64,000 nt of DNA from Piliocolobus tephrosceles. Taxonomy: Eukaryota > Chordata > Mammalia > Primates > Cercopithecidae. Below, piece by piece: positions 1 to 12,767 of the stretch. A program made the position numbers and the translations under genes. The notes below the pieces were generated by a model, which was given only the letters and a program-made list of their open reading frames with translations, was not told the DNA's origin and ran no database searches. The stretch's first letter is position 1. The number at the start of each line of letters is the position of its first letter. Location: the NCBI RefSeq assembly GCF_002776525.5, contig NC_045438.1, forward strand, positions 156,651,332 to 156,715,331. The letters run 5' to 3'.

Positions 1-29
1 CTTCCTGCTTCACTTAGAATAAACCCGAA

Positions 30-527
30 CTCCTTCCTATGGCCAACAAAACCTGGTAATCCTGGGCCCTGCTTAATGCTGCAGATACAGATTGAGCTTC
101 TCTCCCCCTGGCACTCCATGTTCCAGCCATTCCAGGCTTTACTGTGCCCTGCAGCTCTTGAAGTTCTTTCTTGCACCTTAGCACGTCCTGCCCCCTTGCC
201 CAAGACACTCCCCGTCTGCTCTCCCATGGCTCACCTGTAGGTCTCATCTTAGACATGGTCTTCTCAGAATGGCCTCCCCTGACTGCCTTCCATGAAGTTT
301 GTTCCTCCACTTGTGTTCTGGTACCTAGATTCCTGTTTGTTTTCCTTCACAGCACACATTGCGGTTGATATCTCTTTCCTTACTTGCTCATAGGAAATCT
401 TGCCCATTGACTGTAAGGTCTGCAAGGCCAGGGACCACATCTGTCCACCTCCCGATCCTTAGCACCCCACACAATGCCTGGCATGTAGTTAGGCACTTAA
501 TGATCATGGCATGAGAGAATGAATGAA
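30..527 (+). mobile_element. L2 LINE 3' fragment
   Basis: It shows the L2 3'-end pattern: CT-rich stretch, then actgtaaggtctgcaaggcc, agggaccacatctgt, cacacaatgcctggcatgta and a terminal gaatgaatgaa. It is old and heavily diverged; the left edge is uncertain. Confidence 0.7.
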
Positions 528-846
528 GACTTCGTCTCTTACTTTAGTGGTTTCTCTGTGACCTTGACTGACCCCAGAGTTCTTCTTCCTTTGGGGTAGA
601 GTGGGGTGTGCTGGGGCCAAGGAGCATTAGAGGGAGAGGGAAAGCCTTTAGCGACCCACAGCGTCAGTGTCTATAGCTGACACTGTATATTTGGAAACTT
701 TGGAGTGTTCTTTGATACGGAAAGTCGTAAATGAGGACACTGCTAGGAAGCTTACTGATGCCTTGAAATATCTATAGGGCTTTTAGTCGTTATATCTGAG
801 ACATGTGGTCTAATCATGGCTGACTTATGTTCAAAGAGATGCATAG

Positions 847-1144
847 GGCCGGGCGCGGTGGCTCAAGCCTGTAATCCCAGCACTTTGGGAGGCCGAGACG
901 GGTGGATCACGAGGTCAGGAGATCGAGACCATCCTGGCGAACACGGTGAAACCCCGTCTCTACTAAAAAATACAAAAAAAACTAGCCGGACGATGTGGCG
1001 GGCGCCTGTAGTCCCAGCTACTCCGGAGGCTGAGGCAGGAGAATGGCATGAACCTGGGAGGCGGAGCTTGCGGTGAGCTGAGATCCGGCCACTGCACTCC
1101 AGCCTGGGTGATAGCGAGACTCCGTCTCAAAAAAAAAAAAAAAA
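847..1144 (+). mobile_element. Full-length young AluY (cercopithecid type)
   Basis: This is a full-length dimeric Alu with GGCTCAAGCCTG near the 5' end and GATCCGGCCACTGC in the right arm, then an A tail. A perfect 14-bp target-site duplication, aaagagatgcatag, sits at 833-846 and 1145-1158. High consensus identity points to recent insertion. Confidence 0.97.
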
Positions 1145-1158
1145 AAAGAGATGCATAG

Positions 1159-2679
1159 AGTCATCATTTACATATATTTTGCTTGAGGAGAAATAATGTC
1201 TGTTCTGATTGGTGCTATAGCTCAAAGCATATACTATCTGGCAGAAAGTTTTCTAGGCTGATCCTTTCCTCTCTACATCCACCGTGGCCAGATGTTAATT
1301 AGGTAACTGTGTATTCATGTCTCCAAAGAATTAGTGAATCAAAGAGAAAAGGTGGCAGAGTCTGAAATTAAGCAGAGGAATAAGGACACGATCATGGCGG
1401 TAACTAGGTGAAAGAGAGGTCATCAGGGAAGAGGAGAAAACAGTTGAAAAAAGGAACAGCCCCTTTCTGTCTCTGTGAAAGCCTGTGATAGGTCAGCCTC
1501 CCTCCTCATCACTATTGCTGGGCTGCTGGCCCTGGGAGACATACTTGATACTACCAAACCAGGGGTTCCTGCTGATGGCGAAGAAGCTAGGAATGAGGTT
1601 CATTCGTTGTGCATGTGAAAAGTAAATCCATGCCTGTGGAACTCCACAAATAGAAGCAGAACAAGTTCTTTCGTGGCTGCTATGGAACTTGAAGTTTGAA
1701 CAGTCCAATAGTAATCAAGTTTCTTCTTATGTTGAGGGCAGAATAAAAAGAGAAGCCTCGTAAAGGCAGAGAAGATTTCAGCATTTCTCTTCCTTTTATT
1801 AGAAACTGATTAACCCGTGAAAATTCAGCTTGAAAGCTAAAGTGCACTACGCAAACAAACAAAACAAACTCTTGTGCTTTTTATGTCTTCTGAATTTGGA
1901 AACCAAAAAGTGTACAATCATTTCAGAGGGATATTCTGGAGAGCTCGCCTGGTACAAATTGGTTACGAGTAAAAGCGTGTGTGTGTTTTCAGCATCTCTC
2001 TCTAAACACAAGTAGGAACTCCTAAAAGCCACATTGTACTATTCTGTGGTGAGAAGGAATTTTGTGACCTTTGGAGAAATTTTGTTTCAGTTTTTCCTAA
2101 GAAGACCATGATAAGGAAGTGAGCCACATTTCTTGGCCATGGGAAGTTTGTCTCAATGCCCCAGGCTTGCGTTCTCAGGAGTGTAGAGGGTTCTAAGCAA
2201 GTGGGCTTGTCGCCAACTGGTCCTGCACGGCAGGTGTAAATTTTACACTTACAAACTTGTTACGATTCCCAGCCATCCTCAGGGTTGTGGAATTGATGGC
2301 AGTGGCCTCTGGGGAACATCTCTAATGCTGACCTTCCCTCAGTGTTCAGGCTCCTGGCTCCACATCCAAGAATCCGCTTAGCAGGAGGTTGAACCCTCAA
2401 AGTCCCAGACACTCAACAAGAAATGGAGGACTTAGCCTGGAAGGAAGGACAGGCTCATTGGAAACACAAGGGGCAAGCTCCTGGCCTGCATGCTTACCAA
2501 CAGCCTTCTTGTCTGGAAACCCAGTAGATTTGGTGCTCATGCCTGACTACCTCTCCAAAGCATTGGACACATCTCTCCTGAAATAGTTCTTTCCCTCTTT
2601 TCCTTACCTCCAGAATTTCTGACCACTCCTGTCAATCAACCTTGCAAAATGCTTTTGTTTTGTCTATCTTTTGAATCAA
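1159..2679. other. Single-copy intronic DNA
   Basis: I recognise no repeat, exon or RNA here. The short open frames on both strands show no family resemblance. Confidence 0.5.
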
Positions 2680-2900
2680 GGATTCTCAACCAGGATGGAT
2701 TGTGCCCTGCAGGGGACATTTGGCAATGTCTAGAGACAACTTTAATTGTCACAACTTTGGGGGATGGGGAAGGCATGCTACCAGGTAGAAGCCAAGGATG
2801 CTGCTTAACATCCTACAATGCGCAGGCTGGCCTACCCCCCACTACAAAGACTTATGGATTCTAAAACATCGACAGTACAGAGGTTTAGAAACTCTGACTC
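2680..2900 (+). mobile_element. MER5A-type hAT-Charlie DNA transposon fossil
   Basis: It reads ggattctcaaccagg, then ggggacatttggcaatgtct, a gttgtcacaact-like core, gatgctgcttaacatcctac and gaggtttagaaactctgac. This is the MER5A consensus order with terminal inverted-repeat remnants. Confidence 0.82.
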
Positions 2901-3171
2901 AACTGGTGTGTCTCCACAGTGCTTTCTCCTATATGCTTTATTCTTCCTCCAACTCATATACTCTTTGGGTTATCTCAACTACTACCACTTAATACAGTGA
3001 TGTCGACACTCTGATGGCTCCCAAACCTCTGTCTCCAGCTGGATTTCTCCTCTGAGTGTCAAACTCATAAATCTACTAAGCCACTGGACATCTTTAGCTT
3101 GACATCCTATAGATGACCTTCTGCTTTTGTTTTGTTTTGCTCTTGGATTCTCAGAAAGAAAAAAAGTTCAT

Positions 3172-3472
3172 GGACGGGCAGGGTGACTCATGTCTATAAT
3201 CCCAGCACTTTGGGAGGCCAAGGCAGGCAGATCACTTGAGGTCAGGAGTTCGAGACCAGCCTGGCCAATGTGGTAAAACCCCATCTCTACTAAAAATACA
3301 AAAATTAGCCAGGTGTGATGGCGCACGCCTGTAATCCCAGCTACCTGGGAGGCTGAGGCAGGAGAATCGCTTGAACACAGGCAGCAGAGGTTGCAGTGAG
3401 CCAAGATCCTGTCACTGTACTCCCACCCGGGGGGAAAAGGGGGAGACTTTGTCTAAAAAAAAAAAAAAAAAA
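3172..3472 (+). mobile_element. AluS
   Basis: This is a full-length dimer with the AluS-type atcacttgaggtcaggagtt and a long A tail. Approximate flanking repeats (aaaaagttcat / aaaaatgttcat) suggest its target duplication. Confidence 0.95.
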
Positions 3473-4049
3473 AGGAAAGAAAGAAAAAAATGTTCATAAT
3501 TGAAAAAATAACCTCACATGTAGTTATATATTTTTAATAATAGGGAATTAAAACTAACTTTTATTTTGAAATAACAACGCACAATATAGTGGCACATTCT
3601 GAGATCATTAGATACAGCTTGGGAATGTCACAAAAGCTGTTGAAGGGAAATCCTTGAGTCTTTTAGAATAGGAAGATTTTGCCATAACTCTTTCTTTGAT
3701 TTAAACAAGAACTTACCGTCTTTCATTGTGGACACCAAAGGCTTGATGTGGTGCTGCCTACTGTTGTCTAACACTTTCAGAGCCTCCTTTATATAATGCC
3801 TTAGGACTAGCTTAGTCCTAGATTGACACTGTAGGGTTACAATAGATATAAGTTGAAATTTATTAATTTTTTTTTTTAGTTCAAAGACCATATCTTATAT
3901 ACCTTTCAGTTACCTAGAACGCTGAAGCAGAACTGCTTCTCAAGAGATATTTGACAGGTATTGAATGAAGGCATTTCCTGGGAAAACAACTTCTTATCTT
4001 TTACCTTTAGGCCCTACTTGTTAGCCATTCCCTTCTCCACTGGCAAGAG
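3473..4049. other. AT-rich single-copy intronic DNA
   Basis: An 87-codon open frame on the minus strand (3628-3891) crosses this stretch, but I recognise no protein family in it. Nothing else is visible. Confidence 0.45.
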
Positions 4050-4106
4050 GTACACACACACACACACATACACACACACACACACACAGAGACAGAGAGA
4101 GATTGA
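4050..4106. repeat. (CA)n/(GA)n compound microsatellite
   Basis: Two CA arrays separated by a single CATACA interruption pass into a short GA array. It is probably length-variable. Confidence 0.95.
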
Positions 4107-4600
4107 CTAACCCTAAATCAACTGATTATGTGCATTTAGGAAAATCACCAATGAGTAGATGCCATTCTCACAAAACAGCCTGCACATCCCTTTAGAAAAC
4201 CCTGATAGGTCAGCAAGGGAGGGAAGGCCAGAGGCAGGAAGGAGAAAGTGTGGAAACATCTGTCATGGGATCAGTCATGTGGAAGGTTTGGAACTGTGCC
4301 CCAGAGTTTGTGCTTATAGGGTGCTTTCCAGAACCACTAGTATCTCCCAGGGAAACCAGCTGCTTACACACTCTGAGCCCTTACTTGACATTGTGATGAG
4401 ATATCGGAAAGGAAGGGATGGTGCCCTGAGACACAGTTTCCCAAAAGTGAGAGTAGATCCCCATGCTTCCTAAACTTCCTCTTTCTTTAAAAGAACAATC
4501 TCCTTCCTCCAACTTGGAGCAGCTTTCCATAGAGCTGCCCATCTGTTTCTGTCTTTAAAACAAGTCTCCATGTGCACCATGTGAAGCCAGGCAAAGAAAC

Positions 4601-4690
4601 ATGGAGGAGAGTGAATTACAGATTGAGGAAGAGGAGGGGCATGGAGGAGAGTGAATTACAGATTGAGGAAGAGGAGGGGCATGGAGGAGA
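4601..4690. repeat. 40-bp tandem duplication (2.25 copies)
   Basis: Units 4601-4640 and 4641-4680 are identical, and 4681-4690 repeats the first 10 bases (atggaggaga). Perfect identity implies a very recent duplication. Confidence 0.97.
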
Positions 4691-4937
4691 TACCAAGCAA
4701 AACCCGGGGGCCTTTCTACCTGGCCCCATCTCGGAATGTAGAGCCACAGACCAGTGAGTCTCAAGATGAACAAAGAACAGTCTCTGCTGGCTCCATATCT
4801 TCTGACTTCCTGCAGGGCTGCCAGCTCCTATTCAGTGGTGCCTTTTCATTGAGTCTACCATTTAGTGACTATAGAGTGGGCACCCATTGATTGTTTCTAA
4901 GAGTCATACTTTTTCACAGGCTTTCCTGTAGCCCCCG

Positions 4938-5332
4938 TGTTAGTCCATTTTGCATTGCTGTAAAGAAATACTTGAGACTGGGTAATTTACAAAGAAGAGA
5001 GGTTTATTTGGCTGACAGTTCTGCAGGCTGCACAGGAAGCATGCTTGGCTTCTGGTGAGCTTTTACTCATGGCAGAAGGCAAGGGAGATGTCATGTCACA
5101 TGGCAAGAGAGGAAGAGAGGCAAGAGAGACGGGAGGAGGTGCCAGGCTCTTTTTAAGAACCAGATCTCATGGGAACTAAGAGTGAGAACTCGCTCATTAC
5201 TCAAGCACACCAAGCTGTTCATAGGGGATCCACCCCCATGACTCAAGCACCTCCCACTGGGCCCCACCTTCAATACTGAGGATCAAATTTCAACATGAGA
5301 TTTGGAGAGGACAAATATCCAAAGTATGTTGA
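4938..5332 (-). mobile_element. MaLR LTR (MST/MLT1 type), antisense
   Basis: It begins tgttagtccattttgcattg and contains gagactgggtaatttacaaa and caacatgagatttggagagg near the other end. This is the reverse complement of the ERVL-MaLR solo LTR pattern. Confidence 0.85.
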
Positions 5333-5544
5333 TCCCCAACACCCATTTCCAAGCTTTGGGGTGCCATTTACAGCTGTAAGAAAGCCTTAAGGTCACCAGC
5401 TAGAAGTGGGGTTGATTGTGCAACCCTCCCATCCTGGACGCAGCCTGCTATGTGGGTGCTGGAGTCCAGTGAAGCAAGTCTGGGTTGGTTTCCCAGGCTG
5501 TGCAGAAGACCTGTCTTCCTCTTCTGCCCCACTTTGTTTTATTG

Positions 5545-6130
5545 ACTCGTTCATTAATGTCACTGATGTTAAGTGGCCAGAATAGGTTAAACACTGTAGG
5601 CACTAGAGAGAAAATGGTGACCCCAAGCCTTGAGTTGCTTCCATCTCTGGAAGACTTTGGTCGGTATTAGGTGAATGTACGAGTGTTATATCATGATAGA
5701 AATGAGCACAGGAGCCTTCAGTTCTGCCAAGAAAGGGTGCCTGCTGGAGTTTCAGGGTTCAGCTGAGGGTCACTGAGCCCTGTAAAGTGATGTGAAGGCC
5801 AAGGGGGTTGAGTGAAGGAGACGCAGGTGAGTGCTGTATCCGCAGTGAGAGGGGAAACCTGGTCTTCACATGTGAGTGCAGAGTAATTAGAGGGTGGGAA
5901 CGGGAAGAAAGACAGATCCCTGGGACCACTGCAGACCTCATTAAGGACTCGATCCTACAGTGGACAGGTGCACAAGAGAAACAGTCAAAATATGTGTTAA
6001 GGAGAGGCTGGAGGGGAGTCCTGAAAAAGTAAATGAGAGCTTTGCCCTCAAAGAGTTTATCATCTCTTTGAGAAAAGGAAGGGGAAAAAACACATGAAAT
6101 TGACAGTGTAAAAAACAAATGGGAATGTTG
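5545..6130 (-). mobile_element. L2 LINE fragments, antisense (diverged)
   Basis: It has the reverse of the L2 3' end (aaacactgtaggcactagag), then a second similar motif (agctttgccctcaaagagtt). Edges and continuity are uncertain. Confidence 0.45.
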
Positions 6131-7009
6131 TTAAGCAGTGAAGCATTGAGTGCAGACCAACAGAGCCGCAGAACAGACGGAAGAGTGAGCATCCCATGAG
6201 AAGGCAGGACAGGCCACAGCCTCACAGATACGGAAAGGCTGGGGATGGTTTCCTTGGTGAGGCTTCTTATTTGCAGTGAAAGGGTTCAACATTAGCATTG
6301 GCTCCTTTAATTTCTCCAAGTGTTTAGATCTCTGTGTTATCAACAGTGGTAATGCCTGCACTACAGGCTTTAAACAAAGAATAAAATCCTGGCTGGTGTC
6401 CGAATCACAATTGGAACAAAAACAAACAAAACACCCATGGGGAAAATGGTACTTCTGGAGTTCCTCTACTGCTCAGATCACATAGGGCTACAAAAATTTA
6501 AAATATTACCTCCTCACTGGCAGCATCTCCTTCACTTGATTGAGCTTCGTTATTTTGCCTTCAGATGTTATCAGTTTATGGAATCTAGACCTCTGAACTG
6601 TTTGTTATGAGGACACTGTTGAGGTCACTATGAGGCTTAGTCCCGCTAAAATGAAAATACAATGGTAGTAATTTCTTTCAGGCCTAATGCCTAGGGGGAA
6701 ATCTTTAATTTCTCCAAAAAACAAAAAATAGGAAGTGTGTACATTTCATCTTGCTCTTTTTACTTTGTCTGGAAGCATATTGCTAAACTTGAATCTCAAC
6801 AATAGAAGCCCAGTAAGCTTTCTGATTGGTGTATTTGTGTTTCAGTGTTCTTCTGAGTTCTAATTTTCATTTCTATCTTCTCATGTTAATAAATGGGCTT
6901 TTTGGGTAAGGTATCTCAAAGATGTATGGCATTAGTTGGGAGAGAAAAACTTAAAGAGTTAAAAATTAAAAAAAAAAAAAGGAAGAATACTAGAGAAGAA
7001 AAATGGGTT
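6131..7009. other. Single-copy intronic DNA
   Basis: AT-rich, with no exon or recognisable repeat apart from a short poly-A run at about 6968-6980. Confidence 0.45.
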
Positions 7010-7190
7010 GAAACAAAAGGATAATAAGGGGACTGAGGAGAAGGGAGGGAGCCTGCTGAGATGCTCTGAGAAATAAGAGATGAGATGAGGGAAGGTGTGT
7101 AGATAGTGGACAGAGGCAATAGAGAGCCACCGAAGGTTTTTGAGCTGGGGAGTAGCAACATTAAAACTTGTTTTTTAGGTTTGCCTGATT
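7010..7190 (-). mobile_element. L2 LINE fragment, antisense
   Basis: The segment aggcaatagagagccaccga followed by ggtttttgagctgggg resembles the reverse complement of the L2 reverse-transcriptase C-terminal region (TLQWLPI-type). It is short and diverged. Confidence 0.5.
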
Positions 7191-7212
7191 GCAATGTACC
7201 AGACTATGCACC

Positions 7213-7278
7213 TGATTATATGTACCAAAATAGGGAAAAGCTAAGTGATTGTATGTACCAAAATAGGGAAAAGCTAAG
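7213..7278. repeat. 33-bp tandem duplication
   Basis: Units 7213-7245 and 7246-7278 differ at one base (tgattatat / tgattgtat). The shared part includes gtaccaaaatagggaaaagc. Confidence 0.95.
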
Positions 7279-7857
7279 GAAGTGATGCCTGGGAAGATAA
7301 AAGAATAAGCAGCTATGGAAAGCATTTTGGTAAAAAAGTGAATGAAGTTTGAATGTGAGGAGTAAAGGGATCAGTCAGCACTGACAGCAGGTGTGTAGGG
7401 TGTTATTATCGCCAGCGAGAGCTCAGTAGGAGGAAGGGATTTGGATACTTTAGAGGGTTGGAGAGAGAGGGGATGGGGGCAGGAAGAGGCGAATATATTT
7501 CTGATTCGTAATTGTAGGGTCCTAAGATCCCATATCTTTTTTTTTTTTTTAATCTTATCCTTAACTGGATAGAATCCAAATTGCCACTTCTTCGCCAGGC
7601 TGGATTCCTTCAAAGCCAACTAGTTTTGTAATAGAATGATGCTTTGAAATACTGGTCAAACTACAGATTAACCCAAAGGACAGCAGGGTAGTAAGTAAAA
7701 GATCCCTTAAAAATTCTCTTCAGAAGATTCATAAAGTTGTCATTTAACCATCTGTTCAAGTCCCATGAGAGTTCATAAACAACAGTGTGCTTTTCTTCCT
7801 TGGCCCAATGGGGCATTCATTTCTCTTTCTGGATCTGTAAAGACTATTCATGTTTCC

Positions 7858-8075
7858 CCCAAAGTTTTATTATGACAAATTTCAAACATAAAGCAAGGTT
7901 GAAAGAATTTTACAGTGAATAGCTGGGTCACCCACCACTTAGATTCTACTATTAATAGTTTGCTGTTTTTGCTTTCTCATAGATCTCTCCACTTGTGCAT
8001 CCATTGATTCATCTTGTTTTTGTGCATTTCAGAGTAAATTGCAAACATGACTACTCTTTGCCATATAACTTGCAT
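7858..8075 (-). mobile_element. Possible L1M fragment, antisense
   Basis: The order aaagttttattatgacaaat, ttcaaacataaagcaaggtt, ggtcacccaccacttagatt resembles an old L1M 3' region read backwards. Family and edges are uncertain. Confidence 0.35.
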
Positions 8076-11000
8076 TTGCAGGCTGGGGAACGTGTGTTAG
8101 CCCACCTAGGTTGACAGTGGAGATCAAAGAGAAGTCAGTGGCTCTTTCTGTGGGTGATTTATCTCCCCAATCCCTTCCTCCCAGCGAATTTTAATGTTGA
8201 CTCTTTAATGACAGTGGTGTCTGGCCTGTGCACTTGAGTTCCTAGAAAATAGAAAAGAGAATTTTTACAAACCCAATTCTCTTTAAAAACTTCAGCCTTT
8301 GAGACTGAAAAGACTTCTACAGGTAGCATAGTTGGAAGTTGTTTTTTTAAGTCCCATAGAGATATAAGCTCTATAGCCTATGTGCACGTTTCCAGATTTC
8401 CAGATATCAGATTTACTTAAAGCAAAATTGTACCTTTAATAATGTAAGGAACATAGAGAATACAAATGGTCTCTGCTTTCAGATACAAAATATTCCTAAA
8501 AAAATGTCACGGACCAACACCATTGTCTCCACCTGTAGGGAGTTAGAGGCAGAAATTGTAGCACAGGAAGTTAGTGAGGAGGGAGGTAAAAGTTTTTAGC
8601 CTGCAAATGGATGGTACTATCAAAACCAGAGATTGCCTTACTAGAATTTACAAAACAACTATTACTGCATGCCTTTATTGCATGCAATTTTCAAGCTTAA
8701 GAAATGTGATCCAGCAGTGTAATAATAAGCCTGGATGTGACGGCATTCGATTAAGGTTTGTTTTGCCTCCATTTCTTTGTCTATTGTATTTACGTTTATG
8801 TTTTAATTGATATTTTGGTCATGTGTTTTCCCCAAAGAGATTTTGTGAAGGCTTCCATTTTTTAAAATTAAAAAACGATATATTTGATACATTGTAAACA
8901 AAAGAAATCCTCCTTAATGTACCCAGAAATGAGATCTTGTTAGTGCACTAAAACTTCACTTAAAAGTATTTATCCAGCAGTACCATAAGCAAACCAAAGG
9001 TATCATTGTAGAGACTTGGAGGAAAGGACCTCAGTTTGGGAAGAGCCAATATGGGGAACTAATTCTCAGATCAGAATGTGGCTTGAATAGAGGAGAGGAA
9101 GAGAGTATTAAGGCACATATGCAGCAGGTGATATAGAAACAGTATCTGCAGGAGAAAGCTCTTGATGACCCATCTGAGAGGGTAGAAGTCAGTTTATTTA
9201 TCTTGGTCAACTCAAACTCAACACAAGAGATAGTCCAGAAGGGAAATGAAATAGAGGAAAGAAGCGGAGATTAGATTTTTTAATGATATCATCTGATTTT
9301 ACAATATGTAAAATTCAGGCTCTCTGAATTTTTTTTCACTGGAGAAAATTAAGTGTTCTTGGGCCCTGTAAGAACCTTAGGATGAGAGTGTGATCAACAT
9401 AGCCTTAAAGATTCAGTCTCTGGAGCCTCTATGACAGTGATAAAGACCTGTTGGCTCCATGTGTTATCTCAGTGATTAAGGCTTGCTTCTTTCTCAAAGG
9501 TCAGGCAAACTTCATCCTACTTTAAGTTTAGCCTCATATGCAGGGAAATTGATTAATAGAACCACTTATCTACCTGTATGGGGTGAGTACAAACAAGTGC
9601 TCAAATCATTATAATTATTTTCCATGTTGTCACTCATGCAACTTTGCAAAAATTTTCTGTGGGCTGGTAAATCTTAGTACTTATCTGCAAGGCTATTTTG
9701 TAAGCAGCAAATTGAGTGTGATTATTACACTAATACTTAAATCGATACTTCATGCTGGTAGTTCCCACTCCAAGATATTCAGGTGAAAGTTGGCATTATA
9801 TGGAGATTGGTGGGGAAGGTATAATTGAATAGAAAAGGATGGGAGAAGAACAACACTCTCCTTATAACCATTGCATTTGGAAAGAGACATTTAAAGGAAA
9901 ATCTACCAAAATGATGACTTTAATGACAAGAAAAGATAGCTCCACTAGATCCCCTCTGTTTACACATGCTATTGTTTTAGCCCATGATGTTTTGTTTACT
10001 TTGGAAGGAAATATTTTACCCCCTCTGAGATAATTAATTTTTGTCAGCTTCACTGTTTATAAGGGAAACTGAGAAACTGTTAATTGAAATACAGAATGAG
10101 TCAGTGTTTCCTGTAATTTTTGGCAGCATTCTAATTTGTGTCAATCCCAGCCTAATTATTAGATTTTTTGGAAGCAAAAAGCATATTTGATTTTTCTCTT
10201 ACTGACTTTGTTCTTCCTTTTTTTATTGAAATATGTGCTGTCTGACAAAGGTCATATGATTGATGTCAAAGTGAGGTGAACTACCCATACGTTTGAAACA
10301 CCGGAAGGCTTATTGCATCATGTTTGGCTCTTCACTGCAGTTCAATATTTAGAAGGCTCTTTTCCTCATTGCTACTCCCAGCCCCAACCAGAAAATGTGA
10401 TTCTTGCAAAGACCTTTTAGCTAGGATGAAGTCGAGGTATATGGCCCATCACTAATGACATCACTGAAGTAAATTTCCCAGAAGCCATCAGGGAGAATTC
10501 ATTTGGAAATCCAATTGAATGTCACTTGCAAAGGGCAGCCTCCTGAAAGAGGTGACCAGTCATGCATTCCTGAGTTGTTTGTTGTAAAAGCATTAATCAC
10601 CATGAACTCATTTACTCCTAACGCGAGCACAGTACATTATTCCACAGGAATTCTGTTCCAAATGATTGTTAATGTAGAGGACGGGAGCTGCTGATTGTGG
10701 GCAGGGTTAATAAAATTCGTCAGATCAATGGCCAGTATAATGGGCTTGTTAATGGTTTTTAATAGAGGTTGGATCTTCCTGGCTGCAGCAGAGTGAAGGC
10801 TGGGAGAGAGAGGCAAGTGGCTGTGCAGGGAGACAGCTCCATCTCCTGCCTGCTGAGGTGGCCTGTGGATGAAGAGAGCATCCCTGTTGGTCACTGAGCA
10901 TCAGCAGGGCTCTGAGGTGGCCTTGGTTGGGAACGTAGGCACCAGCTGTGGGCTGGGGAGGGAGCCCCGGGGACAACCATACTCCAGTAGCTGGCACGCC

Positions 11001-11109
11001 ATAGCCTCTTGCAGACCCAGGCCAGAGTCCATCTAAACACCTGAAGCCACGGATATCCCGGACCCTTGCTTGCACCCCACCCCGGGCCCACCAATGAGAT
11101 GAAGGACGA
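8076..11109. other. Repeat-poor intronic block, possible conserved noncoding DNA
   Basis: This is 3 kb without an element I can name. The parts at 10040-10200 and 10440-10760 are AT-rich, with several TAAT/ATTA cores (ttaattgaaatac, cctaattattaga, gcattaatcacc, gggttaataaaatt), as often seen in developmental enhancers. No exon is visible. Confidence 0.35.
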
Positions 11110-11345
11110 CAGTCACACTGATAATAGTGACAACCCTAGCAAATGCTCACGGAAGCTCTCCAGGGCCAGAGACCAAGCATATTCCACGCACTCACCTCAG
11201 TCCCCATAGCAACCTCCCCAGAGATATGTACTATTTATTGAACCCATTTTATAACTGGGGAATCTGAAGTTCAGAGAGATTTTGTCTCTAGCCCAGGGTT
11301 CGATTAGAAACTGTGTGCCTTTAGATGCCATGCTCTTTTATTAGA
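11110..11345 (-). mobile_element. MIR SINE fossil, antisense
   Basis: It has a reversed MIR core: cccattttataactggggaa, tctgaagttcagagagattt, then tagcccagggttcgattaga. Confidence 0.65.
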
Positions 11346-12767
11346 GGGAGAGACACAGAAGCTGCAGCCTAAAATCAGACTGAAGAAAGATGCAAGGTGT
11401 GATGAGGGCCTGGGAGTCTTTCCATTTGTTTCTCCAACCAGTCAGTGTGTTCAGGAGCAGCCGTGAGCAAATTATGTAAAAGCTATGGCTTGTCTGCAAT
11501 GCTGTTTCTCTAGGCGTTGTTACTAAAATTCAGGGTGCCCAGGGCCCTTGAGATGCCCAGGTGCTCTGGGCCACCCCACTGTAGCCTTGACCGGGACACG
11601 CTGACAGGTCCTCTTCACCCCATGCTGCCCTGTACTTACAGCCTAGTCCTTCTCACCCTCTCCTGCTTCACCAAATGACCTCACTTGACCCATTTCTGGT
11701 CATCTGTGGGTCATCGTGATCTCCAACTGCTGTAGCCAGCTCAGCTCAGATGGGAGGAAGCTACTGCCTCCTGGGGATGCCTCCTGAGCACAAGACTTTT
11801 GTGAATGACAGCACAAGGACTGCCCAGAGCCAGCACCCAGAGTTCCAGCTGCACTGCTGGGCATGGGAACACAGTGACATTCCCAAGCTCCAGAGACTGC
11901 CCTAACTAAGGGGCCAACATAGCTGCCTTGGGGCTCAGGAACAAGACGGGGTTGGAGCTTGCAGGTGGAGACTGGGTGAAAGAGGCAGCCACGAGCTGAG
12001 GAAATTGGCGAGTAGGAGTGAAGGAGGAATGACCGCTGGAACTACAAAAAACACAAAATACTAGCACTACTAGATGTTCTCAGTAAGCTCAGAGGATGGC
12101 AGAAGGACTTCATAAATGTTATCAATAAATGAAAAGACATGGCACACATACTCCAGTGACCTTTCCCAGGTCAGCTTCTATAATCAAGATGGGAGTAGGC
12201 TGCAGCAGTCCTTGCGTGTGAAAACACCACCATTCCTAAAGTTATTTCCTTGATTATGTCATTTAAAAAAATCTACTGTTAAGGGTTTGGAGGATGTAAG
12301 AAAACAGATGGTTATAAGGAGGGGGTGATGCAGGGAAGGAGGGGGAGGACATAGGGGTTTCAGAGGGAGGCTCACGCATACCCCACACACTTACCACCCT
12401 CAGCAGGACTGAGCTCGGTTACACCATGCTAAATGCAATAGGAAACGCAGAGATGGATGGAACGTGTTCTCCGGCCCCCCAGAGCTTACGAATATACACC
12501 ATAAGTGCTAGACTACATGGCACAGGATATAAATGCAGTCGAGTTGAGTGAGAGAAATTAGCAAGAGGAAAATTCAGAGACAGTATCATGGAAGATTGCA
12601 CTGGCTGCAAGAACACAGAGGATTTGAATCCCGGGGAGGGAAGGCACAGTCCACACAGGGAGAGGAAGCAGGGACAGGAGGCTGGAAGCGCGAGTGAGCA
12701 TGCTGAGCACAATGGAGGGTGAAAGAGACACCACGGAGGGTGAAGGAGACGGCCTCGGTCTAACGGA
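11346..12767. other. Single-copy intronic DNA
   Basis: GC-richer than its surroundings between about 11400 and 12000. I see no exon, CpG island or named repeat. Confidence 0.4.

Noticed and set aside
3628..3891. 87-codon lysine-rich frame on the minus strand
   Set aside because: No family resemblance, no start context or splice sites I could defend, and AT-rich surroundings. It could be an old pseudogene scrap, but nothing supports it.
4572..4890. Repetitive acidic peptide encoded across the 40-bp duplication
   Set aside because: 40 is not a multiple of 3, so the copies are read in different frames; no coding evidence.
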